The notes under the pieces: generated by a model
What the model was told of the DNA's origin: nothing
Databases searched by the model: none
Seen by the model: only the letters and a program-made list of their open reading frames with translations
Part shown: positions 1 to 9,510 of the stretch, piece by piece
Numbering within the stretch: position 1 is the stretch's first letter
How the letters are laid out: every line of letters starts with the position of its first letter
Program-made: the position numbers and the translations under genes
Assembly (NCBI RefSeq): GCF_018863415.1
Contig: NZ_JAHKSN010000006.1
Span: 120,599-184,598 of the forward strand
Reading direction: 5' to 3'
From: Deinococcus aestuarii
Lineage (GTDB): Bacteria > Deinococcota > Deinococci > Deinococcales > Deinococcaceae
Length of the DNA stretch: 64,000 bases

Positions 1-552
1 TGCGGGTCACCCGGCAGCGGTCGAGTTCCGCCTCCGCCCCGTCCCGCCAGGAGGGGGCCCTCCCACCCGCGAAGGGATGGACTGGGCCGCTGGTGCCCTG
101 GGGGATGCTGAGGGTTGGGGAGGGACAGAGGCCGCCGAGAACGCCGTGTCAAAAGTGTGTTCCAGACAGCCTTTCCTCGAACTGCGGGACGTCAGTCCTG
201 CCCCATCCTCCCGCTCGCCGCGGGCGTCCGCACGCATGGGGCCGGTGAGGACCGGCCCGGGAGCGTCTGGGGTCATGAGGCAAGCTGGCGCAGCCGGTTC
301 GGGCCAGGGAGACGCTCTGTGGCTCGGGGTGAGAGCGGCTGCTGACCGGGCCCCTCCGGTCGAGGTGAACCGGCTCACGTCTGATGGAGCCAGGGCCTCA
401 CGGAGCAGGCGGATCTGCGCTTCGTTCGCCTCGGCGTGGGCCTGGAGCTGGGGGTCGGGCACGGCCAGCAGGATGACAGATGAACCGCCCCCGGGCAGAC
501 GAACTTGCGGTACCGACTCTGGAAGGTTGCCCGTCGCCGCCCGCCCTGGGGC
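1..552. other. Left edge, no convincing gene
   Basis: No gene with a credible start is seen. On the minus strand the frame that ends at the stop codon of the next gene (553-555) stays open beyond it and encodes a protein-like stretch (GGGSSVILLAVPDPQLQ, then HAEANEAQIRLLREAL) at about 500-380. It then turns into low-complexity Arg/Pro/Ala translation. It could be the downstream part of the neighbouring gene after a nonsense mutation, a small GTG-start gene (GTG at 462), or chance in high-GC DNA. Confidence 0.3.
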
Positions 553-837
553 TCAGAACGGGATCAACAGGTTGAGGAGCCTTCGCAGCTCATCGGGGGT
601 ATCATCCGCCGTCCGGGTCGCGGCGCGGGCGGCCAGCACCCGGAACTCGTCCTCGGACGGCAGCGTCGTGGCCTCCACGGTCAGGGTGTGGGGGGACCAC
701 CCGGGCTTGGGGCCACACTCCAGGCGCACATCGTCGGGGCGGTAGCAGCGCCCGGGCTCCAGCTCGAAGCGCGCCCGCCACACCCCTTCGGGCGCCAGGA
801 CGATGAAGAGGAAGGAAGAGAGCGTCACTGCCCCCAT
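553..837 (-). CDS. Hypothetical protein, 94 aa
   Basis: Function not recognised. The ATG at 837 was chosen because a GGAGG Shine-Dalgarno sequence lies 7 bases upstream (reverse strand cctttggaggcgcaaaatg); longer starts have Arg/Pro-rich translations typical of shadow frames. The first residues (MGAVTLSSFLFIVLAP) are hydrophobic. The rest contains acidic and aromatic residues (ARFELEPGRCYRPDDVRL) and a Leu-rich C-terminus (DELRRLLNLLIPF). The same frame reopens after the stop, so truncation is possible. Nothing nearby indicates a role. Confidence 0.55.
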   Translation of the reverse strand: MGAVTLSSFLFIVLAPEGVWRARFELEPGRCYRPDDVRLECGPKPGWSPHTLTVEATTLPSEDEFRVLAARAATRTADDTPDELRRLLNLLIPF

Positions 838-1419
838 TTTGCGCCTCCAAAGGTGAAAAGCGCGAGCACGGCGGGAACGTGGCCGCGTCCCAGCAGGGAG
901 GGTCCGCAAATAAAGCAGGGCTCTCCCGCCGGGGGCCTCTCCGGGTGGGGTGCCTGAGGGAGGCGGCACCGTCCTCCTCCACCGCCCGTCGCCAGGAATA
1001 GCAGGTGAGGAGGTCGTTCACTCTCGTTTCTGGTCGCGAACTCGAACGGCCCATAAGAACCGGTGAACAACGCGCGCTCCGCCTGCACTCCACTCCCAGG
1101 GCTCTTGAGGATTCGGCCTTCACCCCTGGGATCAGCTTCACGCCTGGAGCAGCCTGCTCCGCTCACCGACCAGGCCCGCGAGCGCACCGCCTTCACTGTC
1201 CGGGGACACCGCGAGCGACCAGGCCGCCCACCCCGCGCAGCCCTGCCCTGCTTTCCCGGCCTGAACCGTCAGGCACCCCCGCCGAGCGGTCCCCTCCGGG
1301 TGCCTTCCTCTCCACCCCGCCGTCGCGCGGCCGCTCCACCCTGCGGACCTGCCGGGTGAGCCGGGGAGCTTCACTCCGGCCTGGAGGGCGGCACGACGCG
1401 GCGGGGGTACGATCACCGG
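838..1419. other. Intergenic, nothing identified
   Basis: About 580 bases between divergent genes. Frames here are Arg/Pro-rich shadows on both strands. No RNA gene, repeat or clear promoter was recognised. Confidence 0.4.
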
Positions 1420-3198
1420 GTGAGCGACGCTGACTTCCGCCGCTACCTCAACGTCCGCTCGTGCGCGAACGGCAGCCTGCGCGCCGACGGTGCTCGCCTG
1501 GCGTTCCTACACAACGCGGACGGCACCATGCAGATCTGGACCGTCGACGGGCCGGGCCGCTGGCCACAGCAACGCACCTTCTTTCCGAACCGCGTGAGCG
1601 GGCTCGTCTACGCGCCGCACGGCCACCAGGTCCTGTTCGGCATGGACGAGGGCGGCAACGAGCGAGACCAGCTCTACCTGATGGACGACGAGGGCCTGGA
1701 GGTGCGTGCCCTCACGGCGGACCCCCGGGTGAGACACACGTCGGGCGTGTGGAGCCCGGACGGCACGCGGATCGCCTTTACCGCCACGCGCGAGAACCCG
1801 AGCGACTTCACGCCCTACGAACTCGACGTGGCGAGCGGCGAGGTCCGCAAGCTGGCCCCCCTGGGCGGCTACGTCCTCGCCTCCGCCTGGCTGCCCGACG
1901 GTTCGGGCGTGATCCTGACGCGGGCGCACTCGCGGCTGAGACACGAACTGCTGCTGGTGCGGGGCGGGGAGGTCATGCCACTCACCGGGCCGGACGCGCA
2001 GTACCTCGCCGTGCGGCCCTTGCCGGGCGAGGCGTCCGCCCTGGTCCTCACCGACGCCGGGCGCGACTTCACGAACCTCGCGCGGCTGGACTTCACGACC
2101 CGTGAACTCACCTTCCTGTCCGACCGTTCCTGGGACGAGGAGGGCGTGCACGTCACGACAGACGGGACGTTGGCCCTGCTCGTCTGGAACGAGGAGGGCT
2201 TCGGGCGGGCCGAGCGCCTCGACCTCGCCTCGGGCGAGCGGCGCGAGGTCACGGGCCTGCCGCGCGGCGTGCTCGACGGGCCCGACCTGGGCCGCGACGG
2301 GCGCACCTTCCTGCTGACCGCTCACGGTCCCACCGAGGCGATGAACGTCTGGGGAGTGAACGCGGACGCGGGTGAAGCGACCCGCTGGACGGGGGCCACA
2401 CTCGGGACCGTGCCGCAGGCGGCCATCGTGCAGCCCGAGGTGGTGCATTTTCGGAGTTTCGACGGCCTGCGGGTCCCCGCCCTGTACCTGCGCCCGCATG
2501 GCGCGCAGGGCATGCTGCCCGTCGTCGTGGTCGCCCACGGCGGGCCCGAAAGGCAGAGCCGCCCCACCTTCAGCCCGGTCGGTCAGTACCTCGTGGCGCA
2601 GGGGTACGGGGTGCTGCTGCCCAACGTGCGCGGCTCGACCGGCTACGGCAAGGCCTATACCCACCTCGACGACGTGGAGCGGCGCATGGACAGCGTGGCC
2701 GACCTGCGGGCCGCCTGGGACTGGCTCGTGCGGGAGGGCGGCGCCGACGAGCGGCGCATCGCCCTCTACGGGGGCAGCTACGGCGGCTTCATGGTGCTCT
2801 CGGCCCTGGCAACGTACCCCGACCTCTGGGCGGCGGGCGTCGACCTCATGGGCATCGCGAACTTCGTGACCTTCCTGGAGCGCACCAGCCCGTACCGCCG
2901 TGCGGTGCGCGAGGCGGAGTACGGCTCGCTGGAGCGCGACCGCGCGTTCCTGCACGCCATCTCGCCGCTCACGCAGGTGGACCGCATCCGCGCGCCCCTG
3001 ATGGTGATCCACGGGGCGAACGACCCGCGGGTGCCCGTGTCGGAGGCCGAGCAGATCGTGGCGGCCCTGCGCGCCCGTGACGTGCCGGTGGAGTACCTGC
3101 GCTATGAGAACGAGGGCCACGGGCTGGTGAGGCTCGCCAACCGGCTCGACGCCTACCCGAGGGTCGCGGCCTTCCTCGCACGCCATCTGGGGAGGTGA
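1420..3198 (+). CDS. S9 family prolyl oligopeptidase-like serine peptidase
   Basis: A 592-residue cytosolic peptidase of the S9 (prolyl oligopeptidase/acylaminoacyl peptidase) family. The N-terminal two thirds show beta-propeller-like repeats (for example SGVWSPDGTRIAFTA). The C-terminus is an alpha/beta hydrolase. The catalytic triad is readable: Ser453 in GGSYGG, Asp535 in HGANDPRVP and His567 in NEGHGL. No signal peptide is seen. The start is a GTG at 1420; no other start fits the propeller. Family members cleave short peptides or acylated N-termini; the exact substrate cannot be read. It stands alone, upstream of a convergent Pol IV gene. Confidence 0.9.
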   Translation: MSDADFRRYLNVRSCANGSLRADGARLAFLHNADGTMQIWTVDGPGRWPQQRTFFPNRVSGLVYAPHGHQVLFGMDEGGNERDQLYLMDDEGLEVRALTADPRVRHTSGVWSPDGTRIAFTATRENPSDFTPYELDVASGEVRKLAPLGGYVLASAWLPDGSGVILTRAHSRLRHELLLVRGGEVMPLTGPDAQYLAVRPLPGEASALVLTDAGRDFTNLARLDFTTRELTFLSDRSWDEEGVHVTTDGTLALLVWNEEGFGRAERLDLASGERREVTGLPRGVLDGPDLGRDGRTFLLTAHGPTEAMNVWGVNADAGEATRWTGATLGTVPQAAIVQPEVVHFRSFDGLRVPALYLRPHGAQGMLPVVVVAHGGPERQSRPTFSPVGQYLVAQGYGVLLPNVRGSTGYGKAYTHLDDVERRMDSVADLRAAWDWLVREGGADERRIALYGGSYGGFMVLSALATYPDLWAAGVDLMGIANFVTFLERTSPYRRAVREAEYGSLERDRAFLHAISPLTQVDRIRAPLMVIHGANDPRVPVSEAEQIVAALRARDVPVEYLRYENEGHGLVRLANRLDAYPRVAAFLARHLGR

Positions 3199-3280
3199 CC
3201 CGTTCCCAACGCGTCTCCCCTCGCTGCTGCCGGTGAAGGGGCTGCGCCTTGGGTGTGGCGAACCGCGCTCCCGGCTGACT

Positions 3281-4369
3281 TCACCGCCCCTGACTTGAGT
3301 GCCTGGGGGCGTCCCATCGTCTTTCGGCTCCTGGCCGAGGGCTGAGGTTGACGACGCTCACGCCGAGCAGCCGAACCCGGTGCCCACCCAGCAGCTCCGG
3401 CGTCAACACCTCGGCGGCGGCCTCGGCCAGTTCGTCCGCCCTCGCCAGCGGCGCCTCCCGGGTCCGGTGCCGCGTCACCCGCGTCCCGTCCTCGTACCGC
3501 AGCTTCAGGACGACGGTCCGGCCGGCGTACCCCCGCTTGGAGAGCCGCGCCTCCACCTCCGCCGTGATCCCGGGCAACTGGGCCAGCAACTCCTCTCGTG
3601 TGGTCAGGTCCCGCTCGAAGGTCTCCTCGACCCCGATGGACTTGGGCTCCCGGTGCGCCTCCACGGGCCGGTCATCCACTCCTCTCGCCAGGTCGTACAG
3701 CCGGGGCGCGAGCTTGCCCGCACCCAAGATGGCTTGCAGCTCCGGCAAGGACCGCGCCCGCAACTCCGCCCCGGTGTGGATGCCCTGGGCCTGGAGCTTC
3801 CCCGCGATCACCGGCCCCACCCCATAGAACTCCTCGACCGGCAGGGCCGCGAGCAGCGCGTCCACCTCCTCGGGAGGGATGACGGTCAGGCCCGCGGGTT
3901 TCTTCATCCCGCTCGCCAGCTTGGCGAGGAACTTGTTCACCGACACCCCGGCGGAACAGGTCAGTTCTGTCTCCGCCTGGATGTCCGCCTGGATGCTGCG
4001 GGCGATCTCCTCGGCCTCGGCGAGCGTCCGTCCCTCCTGGGTCACGTCGAGGTACGCCTCGTCCAAGACCAACGGCTCAATCACCTCGGTGTAACGGGAG
4101 AAGATCTCGTGGATCTGGGCCGAGACAGCGCGGTACACGTCCATGCGCTGCGGGATCAGGATGATGCCGGGGCAGCGCTGCCGCGCGAGGTGCACGGGCA
4201 GGGCGCTCTTTACCCCAAAACTTCTTGCCACATAGTTGGCGGTCATCACCACGTCCCTGCGGCCCGGCACGATGACGGCGACGGGTTTCTCCCCCAACTC
4301 CGGCTGGTCACGCACCTCGATGGAGGCATAGAAGGCGTCCATGTCCACGTGCACGATCAGGCGGGTCAT
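3281..4369 (-). CDS. dinB: DNA polymerase IV (Y family), copy 1
   Basis: Translesion Y-family polymerase, 362 aa. The palm carries metal ligands Asp9 (VDMDAFYAS) and Asp103-Glu104 (LVLDEAYLDV), and the helix-hairpin-helix is at FYGVGPVIAGKL. The ATG at 4369 was chosen because MTRLIVHVDMDAFYA is the usual family N-terminus; the open frame runs 32 codons further upstream without conserved content. The little-finger domain ends in a Pro/Arg/Ser tail with no recognisable clamp-binding pentapeptide. A second homologous copy lies at 12028-13101 in the same orientation. The family copies damaged templates, usually under stress control; no operator was identified here. Confidence 0.93.
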   Translation of the reverse strand: MTRLIVHVDMDAFYASIEVRDQPELGEKPVAVIVPGRRDVVMTANYVARSFGVKSALPVHLARQRCPGIILIPQRMDVYRAVSAQIHEIFSRYTEVIEPLVLDEAYLDVTQEGRTLAEAEEIARSIQADIQAETELTCSAGVSVNKFLAKLASGMKKPAGLTVIPPEEVDALLAALPVEEFYGVGPVIAGKLQAQGIHTGAELRARSLPELQAILGAGKLAPRLYDLARGVDDRPVEAHREPKSIGVEETFERDLTTREELLAQLPGITAEVEARLSKRGYAGRTVVLKLRYEDGTRVTRHRTREAPLARADELAEAAAEVLTPELLGGHRVRLLGVSVVNLSPRPGAERRWDAPRHSSQGR

Positions 4370-4622
4370 GCCCGCAGTGTCGCTCACCCTGCCAGAACTT
4401 GGAGTCGGGAATCCCGCCTTCTGCACGGTCGCGTTGGTGCCCACCTGCCGTGGAGCGTGCGTCACCCGGCGCAGGGCCTACTGGTCCCCCACCGCTTTGT
4501 GCCTTCGCGCGCCCGTCGTGTGGACCTTGAGCGGCCGTGGTGCTCCCCACCCTCGTCCCGCACCCTCCAACTCAGGAGAGCCACCTTCGTGCCTCCGGTC
4601 CGCCGACCCTTAACATCCCGGC

Positions 4623-5525
4623 ATGGCCCGCTCCTCCGCAGCCATCGACCTTCCCACCGCCACGGCGCTTCTTCGCGCCGATCTCCCCCAATTCGCGCAC
4701 CTCGCCGTGACGCTCCTCGGCGAGGGCACCGACCACCTCGCCCTCGACCTGGGCGGGCACTACGTCTTCCGCTTCCCAAAACGACCAGACACGGCCGCCG
4801 CCCTCCAGAGCGAGGCGAGGCTCACCGGGTGGCTCGCCCCGGTGTTCCCCCTGGCGATCCCCAGGTACGAGTTTGTCCGGAGACTCGGCCAGGACCCGGC
4901 CCACAGCTACGCGGGCTACGCGAAACTTCCCGGAACACCCGCCTTGTTCCGGGAGGCCCAGCACACCCCCTTCGCCGTCGTCGGACCTCCCCTCGGCACC
5001 TTTCTGCGTCGGCTGCACGACATGAGGGTCGAGGAGGCCCGGGCGCTCGGCGTCCCAGTAGAGGACGACCCCGGGCTCGACGAGTGGGCGCAGGAGGCAT
5101 TGAGCGACCTCGCTCTGGCGGTGGAACGCGGGGAGGTGTCCACCGACGCCGGGAGGCAGTGGGAACACCTGCTGATGACCCCGCCCTCGCCCGAGACCGT
5201 CGCACCCTGCCTCATCCACGGTGACCTGGCCGCCGAGCACGTCCTGCTCGACGAGCAGGGCACACCGACGGCGGTGATCGACTGGAGCGACGCCGAGGTG
5301 GGTGACCCCGCCCGGGATTTGGCCGGTGTCCTGCACTGGGGCGGCGACGGACTGCTGCACCTGGTCCTGGAGACCTACGGCAGGGTGGATGAACGCACGC
5401 TGGAGCGGGCACGCTGGTTGGCCGTGTGTCGCGCCCTCGGGGACCTCACGTACGGCGCGGAGAACGGTCTGGACGCCTACGTTCGTGCGGGGAAGCGGGC
5501 GTTGGGTTGGCTCTCCCCGCCTTGA
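4623..5525 (+). CDS. APH-type phosphotransferase family protein
   Basis: A 300-residue kinase-fold protein of the aminoglycoside/macrolide phosphotransferase (APH) family. The N-lobe is LGEGTDHLALDLGGHYVFRF. The catalytic loop is HGDLAAEHVLLD (His199, Asp201) and the metal-binding Asp220 is in VIDWSDAEVGDPARDLAG. The family transfers phosphate from ATP (or GTP) to a hydroxyl of a small molecule. Many chromosomal members act on metabolites rather than antibiotics, so drug resistance cannot be inferred. It is divergent from dinB copy 1, with about 250 bases between them that may hold both promoters. Confidence 0.8.
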   Translation: MARSSAAIDLPTATALLRADLPQFAHLAVTLLGEGTDHLALDLGGHYVFRFPKRPDTAAALQSEARLTGWLAPVFPLAIPRYEFVRRLGQDPAHSYAGYAKLPGTPALFREAQHTPFAVVGPPLGTFLRRLHDMRVEEARALGVPVEDDPGLDEWAQEALSDLALAVERGEVSTDAGRQWEHLLMTPPSPETVAPCLIHGDLAAEHVLLDEQGTPTAVIDWSDAEVGDPARDLAGVLHWGGDGLLHLVLETYGRVDERTLERARWLAVCRALGDLTYGAENGLDAYVRAGKRALGWLSPP

Positions 5526-5575
5526 TCCTGAAGTTCCTGGGAGGAGCAGGCGGAGGCTTCGCCTGGCCGCCACGG

Positions 5576-5605
5576 CCCGACCTCGACGAGCACCTCGAGG
5601 TCGGG
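5576..5605. terminator. Hairpin after the phosphotransferase gene
   Basis: Perfect 11-bp inverted repeat (CCCGACCTCGA and TCGAGGTCGGG) with an 8-base loop, about 50 bases after the stop of the phosphotransferase gene. No T-run follows, so termination is only a suggestion. Confidence 0.35.
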
Positions 5606-5813
5606 CGGCGGGCAAGACGGGGAGGTCGCTGAGCTTGCCCTGCCCTCGAATGACACAGGCAGAGGGCACGGGCGCACGAGCTGGCCCAAGACGTCTCCGA
5701 GTTGCACCGCGTTTTCCACGGAGGGGCAGCAGGGAGGCGGGAGAGCGAGCAGAACAGCGTCCTCCGGGCAAGTTCGCTTGCATTCCGAGGGTGCAGCCGT
5801 CACGATGCAGGCC

Positions 5814-6221
5814 ATGACCAAAAAAGCGGCGAAGGCTCCGGCCAAGAAGACGGCAGCGAAGCAGCAGGCGGCGGAAGCCGAGCCGACCCCTCAGACTCCA
5901 GCCGAGAGCAGCGCGGGCGGCAAGATCGCCAAGACGCAGCTCGTCGAGCAGGTGGCCCAGCAGAGCGGTCTGACGAAGAAGCAGGCGGGTCAGGCTGTGG
6001 ATGCGGCGATGGAAGTGATCGTGGACGCGATCAAGCAGGGGCAGAGCGTGGGGTTGCCTGGTCTGGGGACGCTGAGTGTGAAGGCGACCGCCGCCCGCAC
6101 CGGCGTGCGCCCGGGGACCAGCGACCGGATCCAGATTCCGGCGGGCCGCAAAGTTGCCTTCAAAGTCGCCAACACCCTGAAGGGGGCGCTCGGCCCCACG
6201 GGTGACACCGCCGCCGAGTAA
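5814..6221 (+). CDS. hup: HU-family nucleoid DNA-binding protein
   Basis: A 135-residue HU. Residues 1-45 are a Lys/Ala-rich tail ([20 protein letters not shown]) as in Deinococcus HU. The HU core begins at [21 protein letters not shown]. The family signature [20 protein letters not shown] and a conserved C-terminus are present. HU bends and compacts DNA and assists repair and replication. The ATG at 5814 was chosen because MTKK is the usual start; upstream ATG 5805 and TTG 5778 are possible but the Shine-Dalgarno is weak. A factor-independent terminator follows. Confidence 0.93.
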   Translation: MTKKAAKAPAKKTAAKQQAAEAEPTPQTPAESSAGGKIAKTQLVEQVAQQSGLTKKQAGQAVDAAMEVIVDAIKQGQSVGLPGLGTLSVKATAARTGVRPGTSDRIQIPAGRKVAFKVANTLKGALGPTGDTAAE

Positions 6222-6235
6222 AACCCTGCCACCCG

Positions 6236-6259
6236 AGCGCCCTCCAGGGGGCGCTTTTT
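6236..6259 (+). terminator. Rho-independent terminator of HU gene
   Basis: Arms AGCGCCC and GGGCGCT with a 6-base loop, followed by TTTT. It lies 14 bases after the HU stop and separates HU from the convergent nucS. Confidence 0.85.
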
Positions 6260-6295
6260 GCTTGAGTCACGCGGGAGGACCGACGCCCAGGAGAG

Positions 6296-7057
6296 TCAGG
6301 AGTCGAACAGGCCCGGTTGCGTCGAGACTGATACGGCCACGGGCAGGGCTTGCACTTCCCGGAACTCCAGCCCGCGCCCCTCCAACTGCGCTCGCGCCGG
6401 CGCCGTGATCGAAGGCGCGGCCAGAATTCCTCGCACCACCGCCGGCCCCACCGTCCGCTGCACCGCCTGCACGTACCGGGCGAGTTGCGACACCGCATCC
6501 TGCGTCGCCCGCCCCCGCTTCAGTTCCACCACGACAAAGCGTCCCTGAGCATCCTGCGCGTACAGGTCAATGCCGCCTGACTCCACCAGCAACTCCCGGT
6601 TCAGCACGCGTAAGCCCGGCTCGATCAAGTCCGGGTGACGCGCAAGGGCGTCCTGCATCTGCGCTTCCGACCCCGACAGCACAAACCCCGCTTCCTCCGA
6701 GAGTTCCAGGGCTTGCGCGAGGTGCGCTTCCAGAAAGACCACCCGCACCTGTTCCGCCGGACTCCGCCGAGAAGCCATCAACACGCCCTGCCCCTCCTCG
6801 ACCCGGGCCGTGATCTCGTCCGTGCGCGGCTGCCAGTTCATCGGCCGCACGCCCTTCGGCGCATGGATTTGCACACTCCCGTCCCGCTTGAGGAGGACCA
6901 GGTAGGAACCGACGTCCGCCGTGCTGGCCGCACGACCTTGGTACGTGACCTCCGCCAAGCCCGCGACCTGCACCAGGCAGTCGCGCGTCCGCGTGTGCCG
7001 CAGCAGGAAGGCGACCAGGTCCGCCGCAGAAGGGGAGAGCAGTTGCTCGCGAATCAC
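6296..7057 (-). CDS. nucS: Mismatch-specific endonuclease NucS/EndoMS
   Basis: A 253-residue NucS-family endonuclease. Residues 1-120 form the N-terminal DNA-binding/dimerisation half. The C-terminal PD-(D/E)XK nuclease core is readable as GGIDLYAQD (Asp164), VVVELKRG (Glu178, Lys180) and QLARYVQ. The protein ends in TQPGLFDS, which matches a sliding-clamp binding pentapeptide (QxxLF). In archaea and actinobacteria, NucS cuts mismatched DNA in a MutS-independent pathway together with the clamp. The start is GTG at 7057. It is divergent from the family B polymerase that follows, with about 130 bases between them. Confidence 0.88.
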   Translation of the reverse strand: MIREQLLSPSAADLVAFLLRHTRTRDCLVQVAGLAEVTYQGRAASTADVGSYLVLLKRDGSVQIHAPKGVRPMNWQPRTDEITARVEEGQGVLMASRRSPAEQVRVVFLEAHLAQALELSEEAGFVLSGSEAQMQDALARHPDLIEPGLRVLNRELLVESGGIDLYAQDAQGRFVVVELKRGRATQDAVSQLARYVQAVQRTVGPAVVRGILAAPSITAPARAQLEGRGLEFREVQALPVAVSVSTQPGLFDS

Positions 7058-7187
7058 GCGTTCAACTCCCGGAAGACGTTGGGGAACGGCATCCCTCTAT
7101 CCTGAAGGACAAACCAGCAGAAAGGAATATGCTGGAGGCGTATTTGGTAGCGCCCCCTGTGATCCCTTGGCTCCTCCCCCTTCCTCC

Positions 7188-9488
7188 ATGAGGCCGCGAA
7201 CGTTGAGTCACCCCCTCACCCACCACCCGGCTGCGGAAGGACTGGACCCCTGGGTGTTCGGGCATGACTCCACCCCGGGCATCGTGTCCGTCCACGCCGA
7301 CCTCACGGGTCAGGCGCTGGTCTGGCGGCGTGATGGGGAACAGGTGGTGCTGGAGCGCACCCGCTTCCGCCCCTGGCTGTACGCGCAGGACTTGGTGGAC
7401 GTGCAGCATCTCGGCCCGCGTCTCACCCGCGACAACGACCAAGCCCCCTTCAGCGTGCAAGAACTCCCCGGACCCCCAGGCAGCCTGAAGTACCTGCTCA
7501 CAGCACAAGATGGCCGGACCCTCCGGCAGGCCATCCTTTCCGGCGCATCCCGACGCCTCGGGCGGCCCGTCACCAGCCTGCACGACCTCCGCGGGTACTA
7601 CACGGTCGGTCCCACCGAGCAGTACCTGATGGCTTCCGGCCGCACGTACTTCAAGGGGATGACCTTCGACGACCCGCACCGCCTCCAGTTCGACCTGGAA
7701 ACCACCAGCCTGAGCCCCGAGACCGGGCGCATCTTCATGATGGCCGTGCGCGATAACCGCGGCTTCGAGACCGTGCTGGAAGTTCGGCGGGCGGTGCAGG
7801 AACCCGAGCTGATCCAAGCACTCGTGCAAGTCATCCAGGAACGCGACCCAGACGTTTTGGAGAACCACAACATTCACGCGTTCGACCTCCCGTTCCTGAT
7901 GGGCCGGGCGCAGATGCATGGCGTGGAGCTGAACCTGGGTCGCCCGGGGGGCCGACCAGGCGTGTGGCGGGTGCAGGACGGTCGCTCCTCCCCCCACTGG
8001 GCCTGCGCGGGTCGAGAGATCGTGGACACCATCGACGCCGTGCGCCGCCTCGACCTGCCGAGCGCGAGCCTCAAAGTCGTCTCACGACTCTTCGGCATCG
8101 CTCCCGAGGACCGAGTGTACCTGGAGGGCGACCAGATCGCCGACACCTACCGCACCGACCCCGCCACCGTGCGGCGGTACGCCTTGCAGGACGTGCAGGA
8201 GGTCGACGCCCTCGCCCGCCGCGTGCTGGCCCCCTCCTTCGCCCTCGCGAAGATGGCCCCACGTCCCTATCACCGGCTGCCCTACGCTGGCACCGCCACC
8301 GGCCTGCTCGAACCCATGCTGGTCCGTGCTTACCTGCAAGCTGGACACGCCCTCCCTGGGGACCAGCCCTTCGCTGGGGAGCCGCACCAGGGCGGGGCCG
8401 TCCACCTGTATGCCGAGGGCGTCTTGCCGCGTGTCGTGAAGGTCGACATTGCCAGCATGTACCCCAGCCTGATCCGCCACGAGCGCATTGGTCCCACCTG
8501 CGATCCGCTCGGCGTCTTCCTGCACCTCATGGATCACCTGACCGCCCTGCGGCTGTACCACAAGGCGGCGGCCAAGCGCGGCGACCCAGGTGAGCACGAC
8601 GCAATGCAAAGCGCGATGAAGCTGGTCGTGAACTCCGGGTACGGGTACCTGGGTGCCGGGAGGCTGGCCTTGTTCGCCGACCGGGAGGCGGCCGACCGCA
8701 TCACTCGGCGGGGACGCGAGGTGCTGCACCAGGTCGTCGAAGCCATTCAGGAGCGCGGCGTCACCCTGATCGAAGCGGACACGGATGGCGTGTTCTTCTC
8801 CTGCCCGGACGGCTGGAGGGAGGAAGACGAGCGCAAGCTCATCGCCGAGGTCGACGCCCTGTTGCCGGAGGGTGTGTCCCTGGAGTTCGACGGGCGGGCC
8901 AGGGCCATGCTCAGCCACGAGATCAAGAACTACGCCCTGCTGCGCTACGACGGCCAGCTCGTCCTCCGAGGCGCGGCGTTCGAATCCAGCCGGACCGAGG
9001 CGTATGGACGAGCGTTCTTGCACCAAGCCCTGACGTGCCTGCTCTCCGGGGACGTGCCCGGTGTGCAGGCGGCGTACCTGAGCACCCTGCGCTCGCTGGA
9101 GACCCGCCGGTTCACGAACGCGGAGGTGGCGAGCCGGGTGCGCCTCACCAAGACGCCCGAGGACTACGCGGCGACGCGTGCGACGCGCAAGGAGGCCGCG
9201 TACGAGGCCCTGCATCGCTTGGGCCGGACCTGGCGGGCGGGGGAGCGGGTGACGCTGTACCACCGGACCGGGGTGGGGCTGGTGCCGCTCGACACGAACC
9301 CGAACGGGCAGGACTATGACGTGAAGCACTACGCGGCGAACCTGCGGCAGGCGTACGCGACGCGCCTGCGCAAGGCGTTGCGCCCGGAGGATTACCGGCA
9401 ACTCTTCGAACACGTCGGCCAGCCGAGCCTGTTCGATCAACCTGTCGAGGGCATGCAGTCGATTTGGTTGCCGGTCACGCCCTCCTGA
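7188..9488 (+). CDS. Family B DNA polymerase
   Basis: A 766-residue replicative-type family B polymerase with proofreading exonuclease. Exo I is FDLETTSL (Asp169, Glu171), Exo II is ENHNIHAFDLPFL, and Exo III lies near YALQDVQEVD. Pol motif A is DIASMYPSL (Asp420), motif B is KLVVNSGYGYLG, and motif C is EADTDGVFF (Asp531, Asp533). The C-terminus holds GQPSLFDQ at about 744-751, like a clamp-binding motif. Chromosomal replication in Deinococcus uses PolC/DnaE-type and PolA enzymes, so this is probably an accessory repair polymerase. ATG 7188 lacks a clear Shine-Dalgarno; upstream codons overlap nucS antisense and look non-coding. Confidence 0.9.
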   Translation: MRPRTLSHPLTHHPAAEGLDPWVFGHDSTPGIVSVHADLTGQALVWRRDGEQVVLERTRFRPWLYAQDLVDVQHLGPRLTRDNDQAPFSVQELPGPPGSLKYLLTAQDGRTLRQAILSGASRRLGRPVTSLHDLRGYYTVGPTEQYLMASGRTYFKGMTFDDPHRLQFDLETTSLSPETGRIFMMAVRDNRGFETVLEVRRAVQEPELIQALVQVIQERDPDVLENHNIHAFDLPFLMGRAQMHGVELNLGRPGGRPGVWRVQDGRSSPHWACAGREIVDTIDAVRRLDLPSASLKVVSRLFGIAPEDRVYLEGDQIADTYRTDPATVRRYALQDVQEVDALARRVLAPSFALAKMAPRPYHRLPYAGTATGLLEPMLVRAYLQAGHALPGDQPFAGEPHQGGAVHLYAEGVLPRVVKVDIASMYPSLIRHERIGPTCDPLGVFLHLMDHLTALRLYHKAAAKRGDPGEHDAMQSAMKLVVNSGYGYLGAGRLALFADREAADRITRRGREVLHQVVEAIQERGVTLIEADTDGVFFSCPDGWREEDERKLIAEVDALLPEGVSLEFDGRARAMLSHEIKNYALLRYDGQLVLRGAAFESSRTEAYGRAFLHQALTCLLSGDVPGVQAAYLSTLRSLETRRFTNAEVASRVRLTKTPEDYAATRATRKEAAYEALHRLGRTWRAGERVTLYHRTGVGLVPLDTNPNGQDYDVKHYAANLRQAYATRLRKALRPEDYRQLFEHVGQPSLFDQPVEGMQSIWLPVTPS

Positions 9489-9510
9489 GGGAGACCTGAT
9501 AGTCTGACCA

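Noticed and set aside
1507..3186. A 559-residue open frame antisense to the S9 peptidase
   Set aside because: His/Pro/Arg-rich shadow caused by high GC and codon bias of the real gene; no motif.
3299..5224. A 641-residue plus-strand frame across dinB copy 1 and the phosphotransferase
   Set aside because: Spans two real genes in wrong frames and has no domain.
4623..5525. Antibiotic resistance gene
   Set aside because: The APH fold is clear, but the family also includes metabolite kinases and no resistance subfamily could be identified.
8082..9440. Long antisense frame within the family B polymerase gene
   Set aside because: The plus strand has all polymerase motifs; the antisense translation is low-complexity.
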